A stretch of 64,000 nucleotides of DNA, taken from Rhynochetos jubatus (lineage: Eukaryota > Chordata > Aves > Eurypygiformes > Rhynochetidae). The stretch spans positions 51,073,200 to 51,137,199 of the forward strand of contig CM050648.1 in NCBI GenBank assembly GCA_027574665.1, given 5' to 3'. The notes under the pieces were generated by a model. That model was not told where the DNA came from, ran no database searches, and was given only the letters and a program-made list of their open reading frames with translations. The position numbers and the translations under genes were made by a program. Positions 1 to 11,290 of the stretch are shown in pieces. Numbering within the stretch: the first letter of the stretch is position 1; each line of letters starts with the position of its first letter.

Positions 1-2138
1 AAAAAAATTCCCAAGGTTTGTGGTTAACTCTCATGGGAAGCCAATGGTGCTTTGTACTAAAATCAATTCTGAAAAAAATGTATGACCCGAATAAATGTCC
101 CCAAAGTCCACAAAATCCAAAGTGACTTCGTGTGAAACCATTTCGCCATCCAGGTGTTCTTGGCTTCCCGTTTCGTGCTCAGACTGCATTGTGTCCGTCC
201 ATCCGTACCCCTGTCCCCATCCCCCACCCCCGATGGGGAGGTCTGCGGCGGGGGCAGCTGGTGGAGAGCCGCCCCAGCTCTGCTGCTGAGGGCAGTGTTG
301 GCTCGCGGCGCGTGCTGTCTTCTTTCCGAGCTCCTTCTCCCAGTACATAAACAAATTTGTTTTTGTTTAAAGACTTTCCCACACGAGTGTCTGCCAAGTT
401 CAGAGGATTGCTCTTTGAGATTGATCTTGGATTTTTTGGAACGGGAGATGAGATTATATAATAAATTCAGTTAGTCTCAGCGAGCCAGTTGGGAGATGCT
501 GTTTCAGACTACAACGTAACAGCCAAAGGGATTAAGAAAAATAAAAGAATCTGCAGAGTGTGAAAGCGGGGAAGCAACTCGATTTTTTATTTTTTAAGTC
601 CAATTTGGAAACAGATTCACAGAGGAATCATCTACACACCGGAGGATGGACGAAACACTCTCAAAACAGTAAACCTGAATAGATTAATTTCTCTTAGAAT
701 AAGCAGCATGCCTTTTTTAATATACAGCCTGGTGTACATCTTGTTGTGTATCTATGATACAGTGGTTTTCACATAACGGTCGACTGGTGATTTAGAGAAT
801 TGTCACTGGTTTTATTGCTGTGACCATGCTGAAATTCCTGTTGTTTGCCAAATAATAGCTAGGCATCCTGATACTCGTCATCCAGTTCAGGTCTTGGTCT
901 TCTGAATAATTAAATTCCCCAAATGCAGCAGTTAAAAAGAGAAGTGCAAAGGGAAGAGATCCCTTTGTCCTGTTGAAAATTTTCTGTTTCCACACGGTAC
1001 AGGACTTTTTCAATTCTAGCTCAACAATGCCAAATGGTCAGGGAACTTGAAGTTCAAAAGCAGTATGCAGCCGAGGAGCTGGCCTGGCACTGGGACCCCA
1101 CAGAGGCTGGCAGGCTGCACGCCGTTGGGGCTGGCCGCCCACCCTGGGCTCACTCAGCGGTTTCGGTGGAATTGATGCAGTGGGCTGAACTAGTTTTTTC
1201 TCATGGACATACTGCTGGCAGTGAGACTGAAACGGGAGGGAGAGCTGTCAGCGTAGCATCCTCAAGAGAGAGGGAACAGCTCATGTACTTGCCATATCTA
1301 ACCCTCCTGAGTGGTGTCTCCGATTGCCAGTGAGGGTAGGTGTTGCTCTGCAGCAGGAGAAACTATGACAAAACGTACAGACAATACCAAACTGCAACGT
1401 TTCTTAAATATCCTCCTGTTTCCTTCGTGCTGCCCTAGTGTTTGTCCCACAACAGGCTTGACTTCTCGTCTGTACAGCACACAGAGAATTAGTACAGCAG
1501 CAGTAGTGGCACAGTGAGGGTTCAGTCTTAGGAAGTAGTCCTCTATAAATAAATACAATAATAATAATAAAACCCCACCCATTATGGTAACATCTAAGAG
1601 GCCCAAGAAAAAATAGATTTATTTTATATTTTGAGAATTTAATAAACTGTATTTGTGTACTGAACAGGGAACTACATCAGTTTTACGGTTGCCTCACAGT
1701 TAGTTATTTCTTAAAATAGCACTTGATTCTGACTACAGAAACTGTAGACACCCTTGGGAGATAAAAGATCTTCCAAAAACAAACTGTAGACCGTATAACA
1801 AGTGGTCTTTGTTGAATGTGTAGCTCAATTTTTTTAGAGAGAGAATTTCAAGTTTTCTGCTCTTCCCTACACAACCGTGCTTGCTTTCATTTATGTAAGG
1901 TCTTTAGTTCTTAGTGCTAGTCCAGGCTAGAAAGTGTTCAGGGTATGCTTCTTTAACTATTGAACTTTTTTTCATTAGATTAGAAATTTTCCATATAAAC
2001 CTAAAAAAATCCAGCTGTATTCTGAAAGATAAAAATGAAGACATTCATTATATGAAGCTTCCATTTACTATGCTTTCCCTTAGTGGGGGAAGTGATTTGA
2101 TACAAATGGGACACTGACACCTGCCCTTTCATATTTTT
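1..2138. other. Unique non-coding DNA, no gene recognised
   Basis: No exon or known repeat is recognised here. Positions about 205-335 hold a small CpG-rich patch (roughly ten CpGs by eye, densest at 303-313). A minus-strand frame of 107 codons crosses it but resembles no family I know. An AAT-rich tract sits near 1557-1571. Confidence 0.5.
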
Positions 2139-2200
2139 AAACAAAAAACCAAACCAAACCAACCAAACAAAAAAACACAAAACAAACAAACAAACAAAAA
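2139..2200. repeat. AAAC/CAAAC-rich simple repeat
   Basis: About 60 bases of A with scattered C, including runs of CAAAC and CAAA units. It could be a decayed poly(A)-like tail of a retroposon or simply low-complexity sequence. No recognisable retroposon body lies upstream, and I see no convincing target-site duplication. Confidence 0.75.
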
Positions 2201-4435
2201 TCCAGACTTATTTTTCAAGTTGGATGGAAAGATGTTTGATATTTTCTGGCCATCGGGCATCCTGATAGTGATGAGATGACTGGAGAGGCAGGCAGGGGAG
2301 ACAAAGGACAAGGAAGGCAATCCACCTGAGAAGATGATGCCAACATCCATGCCATCGCCGTAGCAAATTGTCCATCTCAAATTTCCTTTCCCTCAGGGTC
2401 ATGCTGGGTCTCACCTCTTCCAAAATATCCCAAATTCAGAGCATGCCAGCTGCCTTCAGCTCTGATACCTCAGGACTTACTAAAGCATTAGGAAATTTTA
2501 CGTTCTCTTCAAGCATCTGCCGTGCAATTTGTAGGCCAGGAGTTCTCAGCCACTCCTTCCCCACCACTGGGCCATGGGGTTTGCTGACCAGACTGGGCAC
2601 ACAGCAGAGCCCATGGATGCTGCTGCAGTGTGGGTCCCAGTCCTCATGTTCCTGCTGATCTTTATATCCTTGCCTGCAGGCCATCTGCCAGCGGGCTCAG
2701 ACACTGCTCCTCAGGTAGGGACACCTTCTCCTCACATCTGAAAAGTGAGCAAAGAAAGGGTCCTGGGAAACCTCAGGGGATTTATACACTTCCATCCTTC
2801 AGGATGTGGGGTTGATTACTCAGGAGGTTGTTTTTATTCTCTCCTGAGTCATTGCTGAACAAGTAGCTGGTCCGGTACATCATTAGGAGGGATTGAGGTG
2901 CTGCCTTTTGCGTGAGCCTTAAATGGGAGGTCCTGACCGTGTTTTCTCAAGCAAAACCGGTCTTGTCCTGAGAAAGTTGCCGAGCAGCAAATGCAGCCAG
3001 GCGTGCCTATCTTCCACAGCTTCGCTTGGCTTTCTTAGCCATACCTCCTTGTCTTTAGCTGCTCTGTGGTGTCACCAAGCATTTTAAAGAGGGGGGACAA
3101 AGTCCAGTTGGGAGGTGGGTGCCCCTCTGCTATAACAGTCCACAGCCACCTCTTACGGATGTTTTCAAGCTGACTTAAATCAGGCAGTTTCTGTGACACT
3201 CTTCGGTGAGGGCTCATCCCAGATAAACGCAATGTCAAAACCAAGGTAAGTGTTAGGGAGAACGGGTGTGTGCCGTTCTGTTAAAAAGTGGAGAACAACT
3301 TCTGCTCTGTCACTTCATAGAGAGGGAGAAAAACACTTTCTCCACGTATTAGGTATGATTTATACCTAATGGCCAAGGCAGGTAGCCCTGCTATTACTCC
3401 TTTTTGTAATAAGACTCTTCTGCATCCTTCAGATGCGTTAATTTATCTGAAGACTGCTAACAGATGCATAGAAAATCTGAAAGGTAAGACAAGCGATGAC
3501 CTCCTTTCCACTTTTCCCCTTTTTTGTGCGGTTAGAGAAAATATTTTAGAGCATCTGTGTCCCAAATTGCAAGCCAATCTGCTCCAGTAGTAAAAACTTA
3601 CTGTATTATGCATCATCCCCTGGAATCAGAGCTAATGAAACTTGACACAATAATACAATCAAATACAGCTCCAATGAATAAAACTGTTACTTTTCTCAGA
3701 ATGGTTACTCCAAGAAAACAAAGCCTAAAAGTTCATGCCCTAGTTTTCTTCTGGACTCTATAAACCAGAAATGTTTAGAAGATGCTTTTAAAGATTGTTA
3801 CTGCTTCCTGAATAGCTCTCCTATGGCAGAGACCCACAGACAGGACCAGACAATACTGCAGTGTCATGAAAAGGCACTTTCCAGAGCAATTTATATCCAG
3901 CTTTTAACTGTCCCCAGAATTTATTAGTTAACAGATTGTCACTTCCTGCCGTCGCTTCTGGAAGTCTTGGTCTTCTGATCATTAGATCTTGTTTCTGAAA
4001 TGGGTAAGAAAATGGGGGCTCTGCATGCCTGCTCAGTTTGATGAGCACAACAGTCCTATCCAATCCAAACCATCCATCATTTTTGGCCTGCTCACAGTGT
4101 AACAGGCTTCAATCAGATACCTGTACTAGATGTCAGGACATCAGATCTACCTCTGAGAGTCCAGCACTCAGAAGTGACGTGCTGGAAGTCCAAGGGGCTG
4201 GTCCTCCTGCTCTGCTGGCATTCTCATTGCCCAGGTTCCACTGAATTACATGGAATTCCTTCTGATCTGTATGAAGGAAAAATGAAGGATCCATCTTTTC
4301 TTTGACTTGAGGCTATTAGTTAGGCAAAACTGGAATGACATAATAGCAATGGTGCCACAGCTGGGTGTCTCATACAAGAATTTAGTTCTGAGAAACAAAG
4401 ATTTAGGTAGCAGCAAGTATTCATTGACTAAAATA
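2201..4435. other. Unique non-coding DNA, no gene recognised
   Basis: This stretch has mixed base composition and no recognised repeat. Short open frames exist on both strands (for example 3369-3590 on the plus strand), but none resembles a known family and none has a convincing exon structure. Confidence 0.5.
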
Positions 4436-4482
4436 TTGATTGATTGATTGATTGATTGACTGATTGATTGATTGATTGATTG
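4436..4482. repeat. (TTGA)n microsatellite
   Basis: Forty-seven bases of the tetranucleotide TTGA, about 11 to 12 units, with one A-to-C-type interruption giving TTGAC near the middle. It ends about ten bases before the 5' truncation point of the following CR1 fragment, so the LINE landed beside it or it expanded at the junction. It is likely length-polymorphic. Confidence 0.95.
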
Positions 4483-4491
4483 AAAAATTAG

Positions 4492-5181
4492 TTTGAAAGC
4501 AGCCATGAGGAGAAGGACTTGGGGGTACTGGTGGATGAAAAGCTGGACGTGAGCCAGCAGTGTTCTCTGGCAGTCCAGAAAGCCAACCGTATCCTGGGCT
4601 GTATCAGGAGAAATGTGGCCAGCAGGTCGAGGGAGGGGATTCTCCCCCTCTGCTCTCGTGAGACCCCACCTGCAGTGCTGCATCCAGCTCTGGAGTCCTC
4701 AACATAAGAAGAATATTGACTGGTTGGATTGGGTCCGGAGGAGGCCCCGGAGATGATCAAAGCGCTGGAACACCTCTCCTATAGGGACAGGCTGAAAGAG
4801 TTGACCTTGTTCAGCCTGGAGGAGAGAGGGCTCCGGGGAAACCTGATTGTGGCCTTTCAATGCTTAAGTTTGTAAGAAAGATAAACACTTTTTACCAGGA
4901 CCTGTAGTGACAGGACAAGGGACAACAGTTCCAGGCTGAAAGACAATAGGTTTACGCTGGATATAAAGAAGCAATTTTTTACAATGAGGGTGGTGATGCA
5001 CTGGAACAGGTTGTCCAGAGAAGTTGTGGATGCCCCATCATTAATTGTGTTCAAAGTCAGGTTGGGTGGGGCTTTGAGCAACCTGGTCTAGTGAAAGATG
5101 TTCCTGCCCATGGCAGAGGGTTGGACTAGATGATCTCTGAAGGTCCCTCCAAACCCAAACCATTTTGTGATTCCATGAGTC
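4492..5181 (+). mobile_element. CR1 LINE, 5'-truncated, avian type
   Basis: This is the last 0.7 kb of a CR1 non-LTR retrotransposon, covering the end of the polymerase frame and the 3' UTR. In order it shows GGAGAAGGACTTGGGGGTAC, CCAGAAAGCCAACCGTATCC, AGCAGGTCGAGGGAGG, TGTAGTGACAGGACAAGG, a GAGCAACCTGGTCTAGTG block and the 3' end GATCTCTGAAGGTCCCTCC followed by a decayed ATTCTATGATTCT-type tail. CR1 copies are nearly always 5'-truncated and lack poly(A), as here. Point differences and small indels against the remembered avian CR1 pattern mark it as an old, inactive copy. No target-site duplication is evident, which is normal for CR1. The 3' limit is clearer than the 5' limit. Confidence 0.95.
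4519..4707 (+). pseudogene. CR1 polymerase C-terminal remnant
   Basis: The translation begins [15 protein letters not shown] and continues with [11 protein letters not shown] and [10 protein letters not shown], a stretch typical of the region after the reverse transcriptase palm in CR1 ORF2. After GILPL the frame is lost. The other copy in this window reads CTCTACTCTGCTCTC at the matching place, while this one reads CTCTGCTCTC, a five-base deletion that shifts the frame. What follows is out of frame. The catalytic region is absent through truncation, so this is a dead fragment. Confidence 0.85.
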
Positions 5182-8100
5182 TAAGTATCCTGCTTCCTCA
5201 GATCTGGCTTGCTCACTTGGTGATGCAAAAAGTTGATTTTCTTGAAGAGTTCTAAAGTGCTCGTGAACTGCCAAAAAAAGAGAGAAAATGTTGCCAACGC
5301 AATAAATGTCTTTCTAATATGTTGTGACCCAGCCAGAGCTCTTGCATCACAGTCCCTGTCAGAGCGTATAAATCTGTAGTTTCTCCTAAAATCCTACCAC
5401 TGCCACAGCATCGTCAGCCATATTTCTCTTCAGCATCAGGCTTAATATAAATAATTATGAGGAGAAACTGAAGATGGGGTGAAAGGCAGGGAGGTTTTCT
5501 TCTTTTGTTTGAATCACTGTTATTACATTTTGATAGTTGGACTCCATAAGCTTTTTGGATTAGGAATAGAAAACACAATTTTGATCTCAGGATGTATTCC
5601 TAGTTTGTACAGTGATACGCGGATATTTTCAGTGTTGTTTCCTAGACTTTTTGATATGCAGTTTAGCTTTTTATTTGCTTTTCTATCCAATTCCCACTGA
5701 ATGGAGGTTTTTCACGTGCTGTTGCCCCTCCTTCACTCCACCCCTCCAGTTCATGAGCAAGTTTACTGAATTCCCCAGCAGCTCATGTTTATTTTCTTAT
5801 CTTAAGTTAGAGTGTGAAATTAAAACACTTGATTTGTCCTTGGCAAGTTAAAATGCTTATTATTTATACAGCACTATAGGGGTCTGTAGCTCTTTGTGAA
5901 CAAAAAGAAACTGAAATACCATGGCATGGGGCAATGCACTGCCAAGGACCGGATCTTACAGACACTCAGAGTGGGCACAATGGAGCACATAGAGGGATAG
6001 CTTGCTTAGCTGCACCCGGGGCTTTGTGGCTGTATGCTCTACTCCTCATTGCTGCTCTAACCAGGACATTTCGCTGCAAAGACATCAGTACCATCATGCT
6101 ACTGGGCATGGCCCCTGGGTAGACTTTGCAGAGCACCTTGGTGCCAGATGTATTTCTGGCACCAGGTCACACAGATGTTGCCAGCCAAGTTTTATGGCAC
6201 CTCGTTTGGGTATTGCTAGCAGTCAGGTTTCAGCGCCATTGACCTCCAGGTGGAAAATCCGCCTTTAATGACCTTTCAGTTTGGTTTTTACAATCCCCAC
6301 GGGACTCCAGGTAGCTCTACCAGTATTTGTAGCTGAGGCAAATAGCACCAGGGTAGTTCACCACACCAGGGATTCAGCATGATTATCATAAAGCTGCAAT
6401 ATGTTATTTAAAATGCTGCTACATTATTTTTAAACATTTCCATATAGCTTTGTTATTAGTTAAAAACCTAAATCAATTAAAGAATTATTTATGTATACAA
6501 CTATAATTAGTTTTAACCTGAAGTTCAGGCTGAAAACACACGTTTAACAGGCTTCTGCAGTCTCTCCTAGTCTGTTAACAGAGAAAAAAAATCTTGCCAC
6601 TGCTGAATCTGAAGTGGGAATGGGTATAATAGATTGAGCAAGCTTTAGGAAACTGAGAGTAGCAGTAAGTGAAAATAGAACATTGCACCATTTCCTTATG
6701 TACAACTCTGCGTACCCAGAGATATACTCGCTAATGTCTCAACACAAAGTATTTATCATAACAATATTCCGCACCCAGCCTCTTGTCAGGTGTTAGCCCT
6801 GTATCAATGCCTGCAGTTTCCTGAAAAATCAGCACTGCTTCCAAAGAATCAAGTCTAAAGCAAGACACAACAATTTCGTGAAGGTGGAGTGTAAGGTCAG
6901 GCATTTTAGAGCTGAAGCCATACCATCCCATTTTTCCTCCTTTGTTATGATACCAGATAACAGTTATATTTATGAACAAGTAATTTGCCATCAATTGCTG
7001 TAACTAACCCTTTACTTTTATGCCATAAACTTTAGCACATCCAAAATCAGATTGTTTCAGTTTCAAGCCTGTCATAAAAATATTAAGTGCATTTTACAGG
7101 CGAAGTGGAAGAAGTATTCAGTCACTTCAATGTCTCACCATTCCCCCCAAACATAAAAAAGTGCAAGTGGGAAATGCTCACCTAATACACAAAAGCAATG
7201 TCAAATAGCTGGAAAAGGTCTGAAGATCCTTTCAACCGCAGGTTATAGAGATGGTTATCTCTGGGAGGACATTCCTCATCTTTTCCATATGTTCAGAATA
7301 AACTGCCTTCTGTGATTCTGAAGCTCCCTTGGCAGGAGAGGAAAAGTGTTGAAATACTGTGTTTCACAATTTTCCAGACCAAATGCGAACTTATCTGAAC
7401 GATACATTACTGCATTATGCAGTACATAAGCTCACCAGTTCTCTGGAAGTCGAGAATCATTTTCATTTTTCAGTACTTTATAGTCAGAGAGCTATCTCAG
7501 AGAGTTATTGTAAGCATTATCAGTGCAAACAGTGATACGGAGCCAAGGACCTGTGTGATTATAGCACATTTTTTGCTTGCATGGAGTGTTTTAAATGCGG
7601 TCTCGGTGCCCAGTTGAAAGCAGTCCAGCAGACGACAGATTATTCCCCTCTCATCTGTTTAGTGAGCTGGAGCTATTTGAAACATTTTGATGTTACAATG
7701 GCAGAGATGTCACTGGCCACAGAGTAAAATCTTTTCTTTTTATCAAAGCTTTAACTTTTATGTTTTTTGAAAAAAAGGCGGCGTGATTGGCAGCATTTGG
7801 TGTTGGCAAGGCACAGAAGCTTTTGTCCTACCGAGATATGCGATTTTAGCTCTGAGTAAATCTGGGGAAATCACACCATCCAATTTTCACCATTTAGTTG
7901 CGCACAAGCCTTAGAGCATGTACATAAATACTCATGAACGTCTCAGTACAAACTGTTCCTCAAAAAACCAAGCTGCTCCCGATCAGTTCACCTCCCTAAG
8001 TGAGCACAGGTGGGATGTTGGTACAAGCGCGTTGCTTCCTTAGTGGCCATCTTCTTGTCTTCTGCGATTTCACATGTTTTAGCAATGAACGTTTCAACAG

Positions 8101-8762
8101 CTTTGTCCTTAGAAACCGTGTTCGATCTTTTTCATGATTCACGCTCCTTCCACGCTGTCTTATCGTGAGCAATTCAGAAAATTCTGCATAAGTGACCATG
8201 ACCGTTCTGACACTTACTGCCTTCTTTACTGCTCCAAACCGGATCATTTCTACACTTATTTGGGAAAGCTGACAACCTCTTTCTTCTTTTTTTTCCTTTG
8301 AGGGTGGGGTTCTCTTGACATTTTGATGGAACAGTATCAGCTTAGTTGTTGTCACAGTCCTGATCCGTGGAGGGGTGTAACTTGAGCAAACACAAGTATG
8401 TAAGTAAAACTTAAACTAGCCTTTAAATCACCGTGGTTTTGTCAGCTATGAAAACCTTGCGTTCTAGGCTGACTGATCCCACAGTCTGCACATAGTACAG
8501 ACTGTTGTTGGTCCATGACACATGTACAAGATAAAATCACCATACATACTGATTTTTTTTTACTACCTACCTTCACAGTAGGAGCAGCTCTTTTGGTAGG
8601 TAGGTGACTTGGGAAATGGTTTTCAAACACCTCCTTGCTTTTCGTTCACGACGGAATTTACCGTTGTGCAAATTTTTCAACAACATTTAGGACCCTTTGT
8701 TGCTAAAAATGCTGCATAACTATAATATATTATTGTTTAAGATCAGGAATGCAAGACTTTAT
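5182..8762. other. Unique non-coding DNA, no gene recognised
   Basis: No recognised gene or clear mobile element. AT-rich sequence with homeodomain-type TAAT/ATTA cores lies at about 6410-6525. At 8563-8571 and 8595-8603 there is a perfect nine-base inverted repeat (CTACCTACC / GGTAGGTAG) around a 23-base loop, probably chance. Minus-strand frames at 6731-6994 and 7996-8355 match nothing I recognise. Confidence 0.5.
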
Positions 8763-10235
8763 CTGAAAAAGAAGGTGTGGAAAAGCCTGGGGAGATTCCC
8801 ACACTGGGATCTTAATTTATGAGGGACTCATCAGAGGACCTGTCTCTAAGTGAAGTGCTGGTGGAAGAGGTTATGGGCTCCATATGCACAATGAACAATG
8901 CCAAGTCATCAGGACCAGATGGTATTTACCCAACGGCTGTAGGGGAATCCAAGGATGAAATAGCTGAACTGTGATGTTTAAACTCACACTTAAAACTAGC
9001 GCGTTAACTGCAGATTGGTAGTTGGCAAACTAACACCAATATTTTTATTGTGTTAACCAAGGAAGACCTTTGTTTAAGGGAACTTCAAGGGAACTACAGG
9101 CCATTGATCCTGACATCTATGCTTGGGCAGAGCAGTAAAAGCAATAATGAGGAACATAATTAATAAACATGGAGAAATATACTATATTGTGGAAAAGTCA
9201 ACTTGATGTTTGTAAAGGGAGGTCTAACATTAAAATTATATTAAAATCTTATTTATTAAGTTTTTATTTTGCTGAAGGAGTCGGGCAATACGTAGGGATA
9301 TTCCATTGATTCAGTCTACTGAGTTGTTAAAAGTCCTTCAACAAGACCACAAAAGCCACTCCTAGAGAAACTGAAAACCCATGAGATAGAAGGTCCTTGT
9401 ATGCATAAATAATTGTTTAGAAGATGGGAAGCAGAGAGTAGAAAACATGGTCTATTTTCATGGTGATTGTTATCAGTGGAGTTGCAGAAAGTAAGTCTGT
9501 GCTAAAACCCTTGATCAAAATATTTATATGGGATCTGGAAAAGGGCTTAAGAGTGAGATGACACTGGGGGTGTTGTTAGATTATTGAGGACACTAAGGTG
9601 ATGGCTGGCTGTGAACACTTGCAGAGGGTGTTGCAAGACTGAGTGGCCAAATGGCAAAACGACAGATGAAATTCCATGTAAAGAAACAAGGTGATGCACA
9701 TGGGAGAAACATATCTGGAAATTAAATGTAAAATGTTAAGGAATAGGTTGCTATCACTTGTGAACAAGATCTTGGGGCTGTAATAGTTGTGAGAAAAAGT
9801 CCTGTGCTCAGTATTAACCAAAAAATCAAATAAGATATTAGGGAGTATTAAAAAACATATGGAACAAAACAGTGACTATCGTGATACCACCACTGTATAG
9901 AATAATGGTTTTCTTGTGCCTGGAGTAATGTGCAGTTCTGCATCCTCCCTCCACCTGTGTAGTAGAAGAAGAGCAGGTCCCAAGACGGGCGGCAACAGTG
10001 ACCAAGGGAGTGGAAGAGGCTTCCCCATACTCCATGAGTGTGTGAGCGAGGCTTTTCAGCTTGGAAAGGAAACCACCAAGGGAGGGCTGTGGTGGGAGTT
10101 TACACAGTTCTGGGTGACAACACAAAGGGGAACAGAGACAGGGTGATTGTTGTCCCTCTCAGCTCGAGACCTAGCATCTAACCAATCTAGCAAGTACTAG
10201 CTTCAAACAACAGAGGATGTTTTTCAGATAGTTTA
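8763..10235 (+). mobile_element. Ancient CR1-type LINE fragment, about 1.5 kb
   Basis: This is a strongly decayed but collinear CR1 polymerase and 3' region of an old sauropsid type, distinct from the younger avian copies. Hallmarks appear in the right order. An N-A-K-S-S-G-P-D-G-I-Y-P reading (about 8894-8932) matches the SPGPDGIHP block. GNYRPLILTSM (about 9089-9121) matches the NYRPVSLTSV block. A stretch near 9640-9700 (GTGGCCAAATGGC, then GAAATTCCATGTAAAG, then GGTGATGCACATGGG) matches the region after the catalytic palm. AAGATCTTGGGGC (9767-9779), a TGTGCAGTTCTGCATCC-type block (about 9928) and TTTTCAGCTTGGAAAGG (about 10054) follow. Stops and indels are frequent, so no protein could be made. 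The palm and FADD motif fall in a heavily decayed or deleted part. The ends are estimated by eye. Confidence 0.85.
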
Positions 10236-11054
10236 GTTAGTATGTTTTTTAGTACGGGACCTTTAGTCTTCAGGTCATTTTGTTTCTTAGCCCCAGTCAT
10301 TGGTCTGGAACCCTGTTATCCTGAAACCCAGCGTAGCATCTCAGAGGATAGCAGTGTCACAGTACGGGGATGCCTCCCAGACCTCAGCTCCTCTTCTAAC
10401 AACAGACTCTTGTGCCTGGATGAAAATTCCCAGCATGAGTCTTCCGCTTAAAAACTTCTAAGCCTTGCCAGAAAGATATGGCTTGATACAATGCTTCAAA
10501 GCAGTATCACTCACAAAGCGCCTACTGAACCTCTTCCAAAAACACATTATGGCCTATGTGTAGGAAGCCTTTGCTGTTTACACAACCGCTAGTTAACATT
10601 TTCTGATCGTTGCATATTTATTTACTAGGGCTACAAATGCAAAAAACAGAGGCCTGATGTAATTTCATGTTTAATAGATAAAGTCTCAAGCACAAAGACA
10701 TTGCCATGTCTTTTTCTTTAATTTCAGATGTGTGAAACCTTTCTTCCTCACATCAGATTTAGTATTTACATAAAGATAATCATGAATCTTATTAGGAAAA
10801 CAAGGTGATTACCTGTTTGACAGACATGCACTCATTCACTGAGTCTTCCCCTTCCTTGTGTGAATGAAGTAAGGTGTAGTTAGGGCACCCCAAGCCAACA
10901 AGCAAAAAAGAGGTGGCTGAAGGAGCAGAAAGGACAAAGAGGAGATAGTACTCCTGGATAAGAAGGCAAGAAGTAGCCCATGGGAAGAAAAACCTTGTAA
11001 GGGAACTAAAGCAGGAGAGCCGTAGCTGTATTTCTACACAATACGCCTATCTGG
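10236..11054. other. Unique non-coding DNA, no gene recognised
   Basis: No recognised gene or repeat. Sequence continuing from the old CR1 may extend a little into the left edge, but I could not follow it. Confidence 0.45.
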
Positions 11055-11084
11055 GTGTCAGGTATGATTTATACCAGCCCACTG

Positions 11085-11245
11085 GACTTTAATATTGTAC
11101 TAGTTCTACTTTCTCTCCTTTTATTTAATTTTTTAATTTTTATACCCCTTCACAAACAATATGTTGTGAACTCTTTGGGGCAAAGACCCACGTGGTTTAA
11201 ACAGTGCCTAGCACAGAGTGTCCCTGACCCCATCACCAGGATGTG
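11085..11245 (+). repeat. Possible L2-type 3' tail fragment
   Basis: The block TGTGAACTCTTTGGGGCAAA (11166-11185) followed by ACAGTGCCTAGCACAGAG (11201-11218) resembles the widely dispersed amniote repeat end that reads approximately gagctctttggggcaggga ... cagcgcctagcacaatgggg, which I associate with the 3' ends of L2-type LINEs and their dependent SINEs. The T-rich tract just upstream may or may not belong to it. The match is short and from memory, so the family name is tentative. Confidence 0.5.
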
Positions 11246-11290
11246 CTTTTGCAAAGAAAACCCAATAGGAGAGGGTAGTTGGAGATGAAA

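Noticed and set aside
8563-8603. Nine-base perfect inverted repeat with a 23-base loop
   Set aside because: Such stems are expected many times by chance in 64 kb, and nothing nearby suggests a structural RNA or transposon end.
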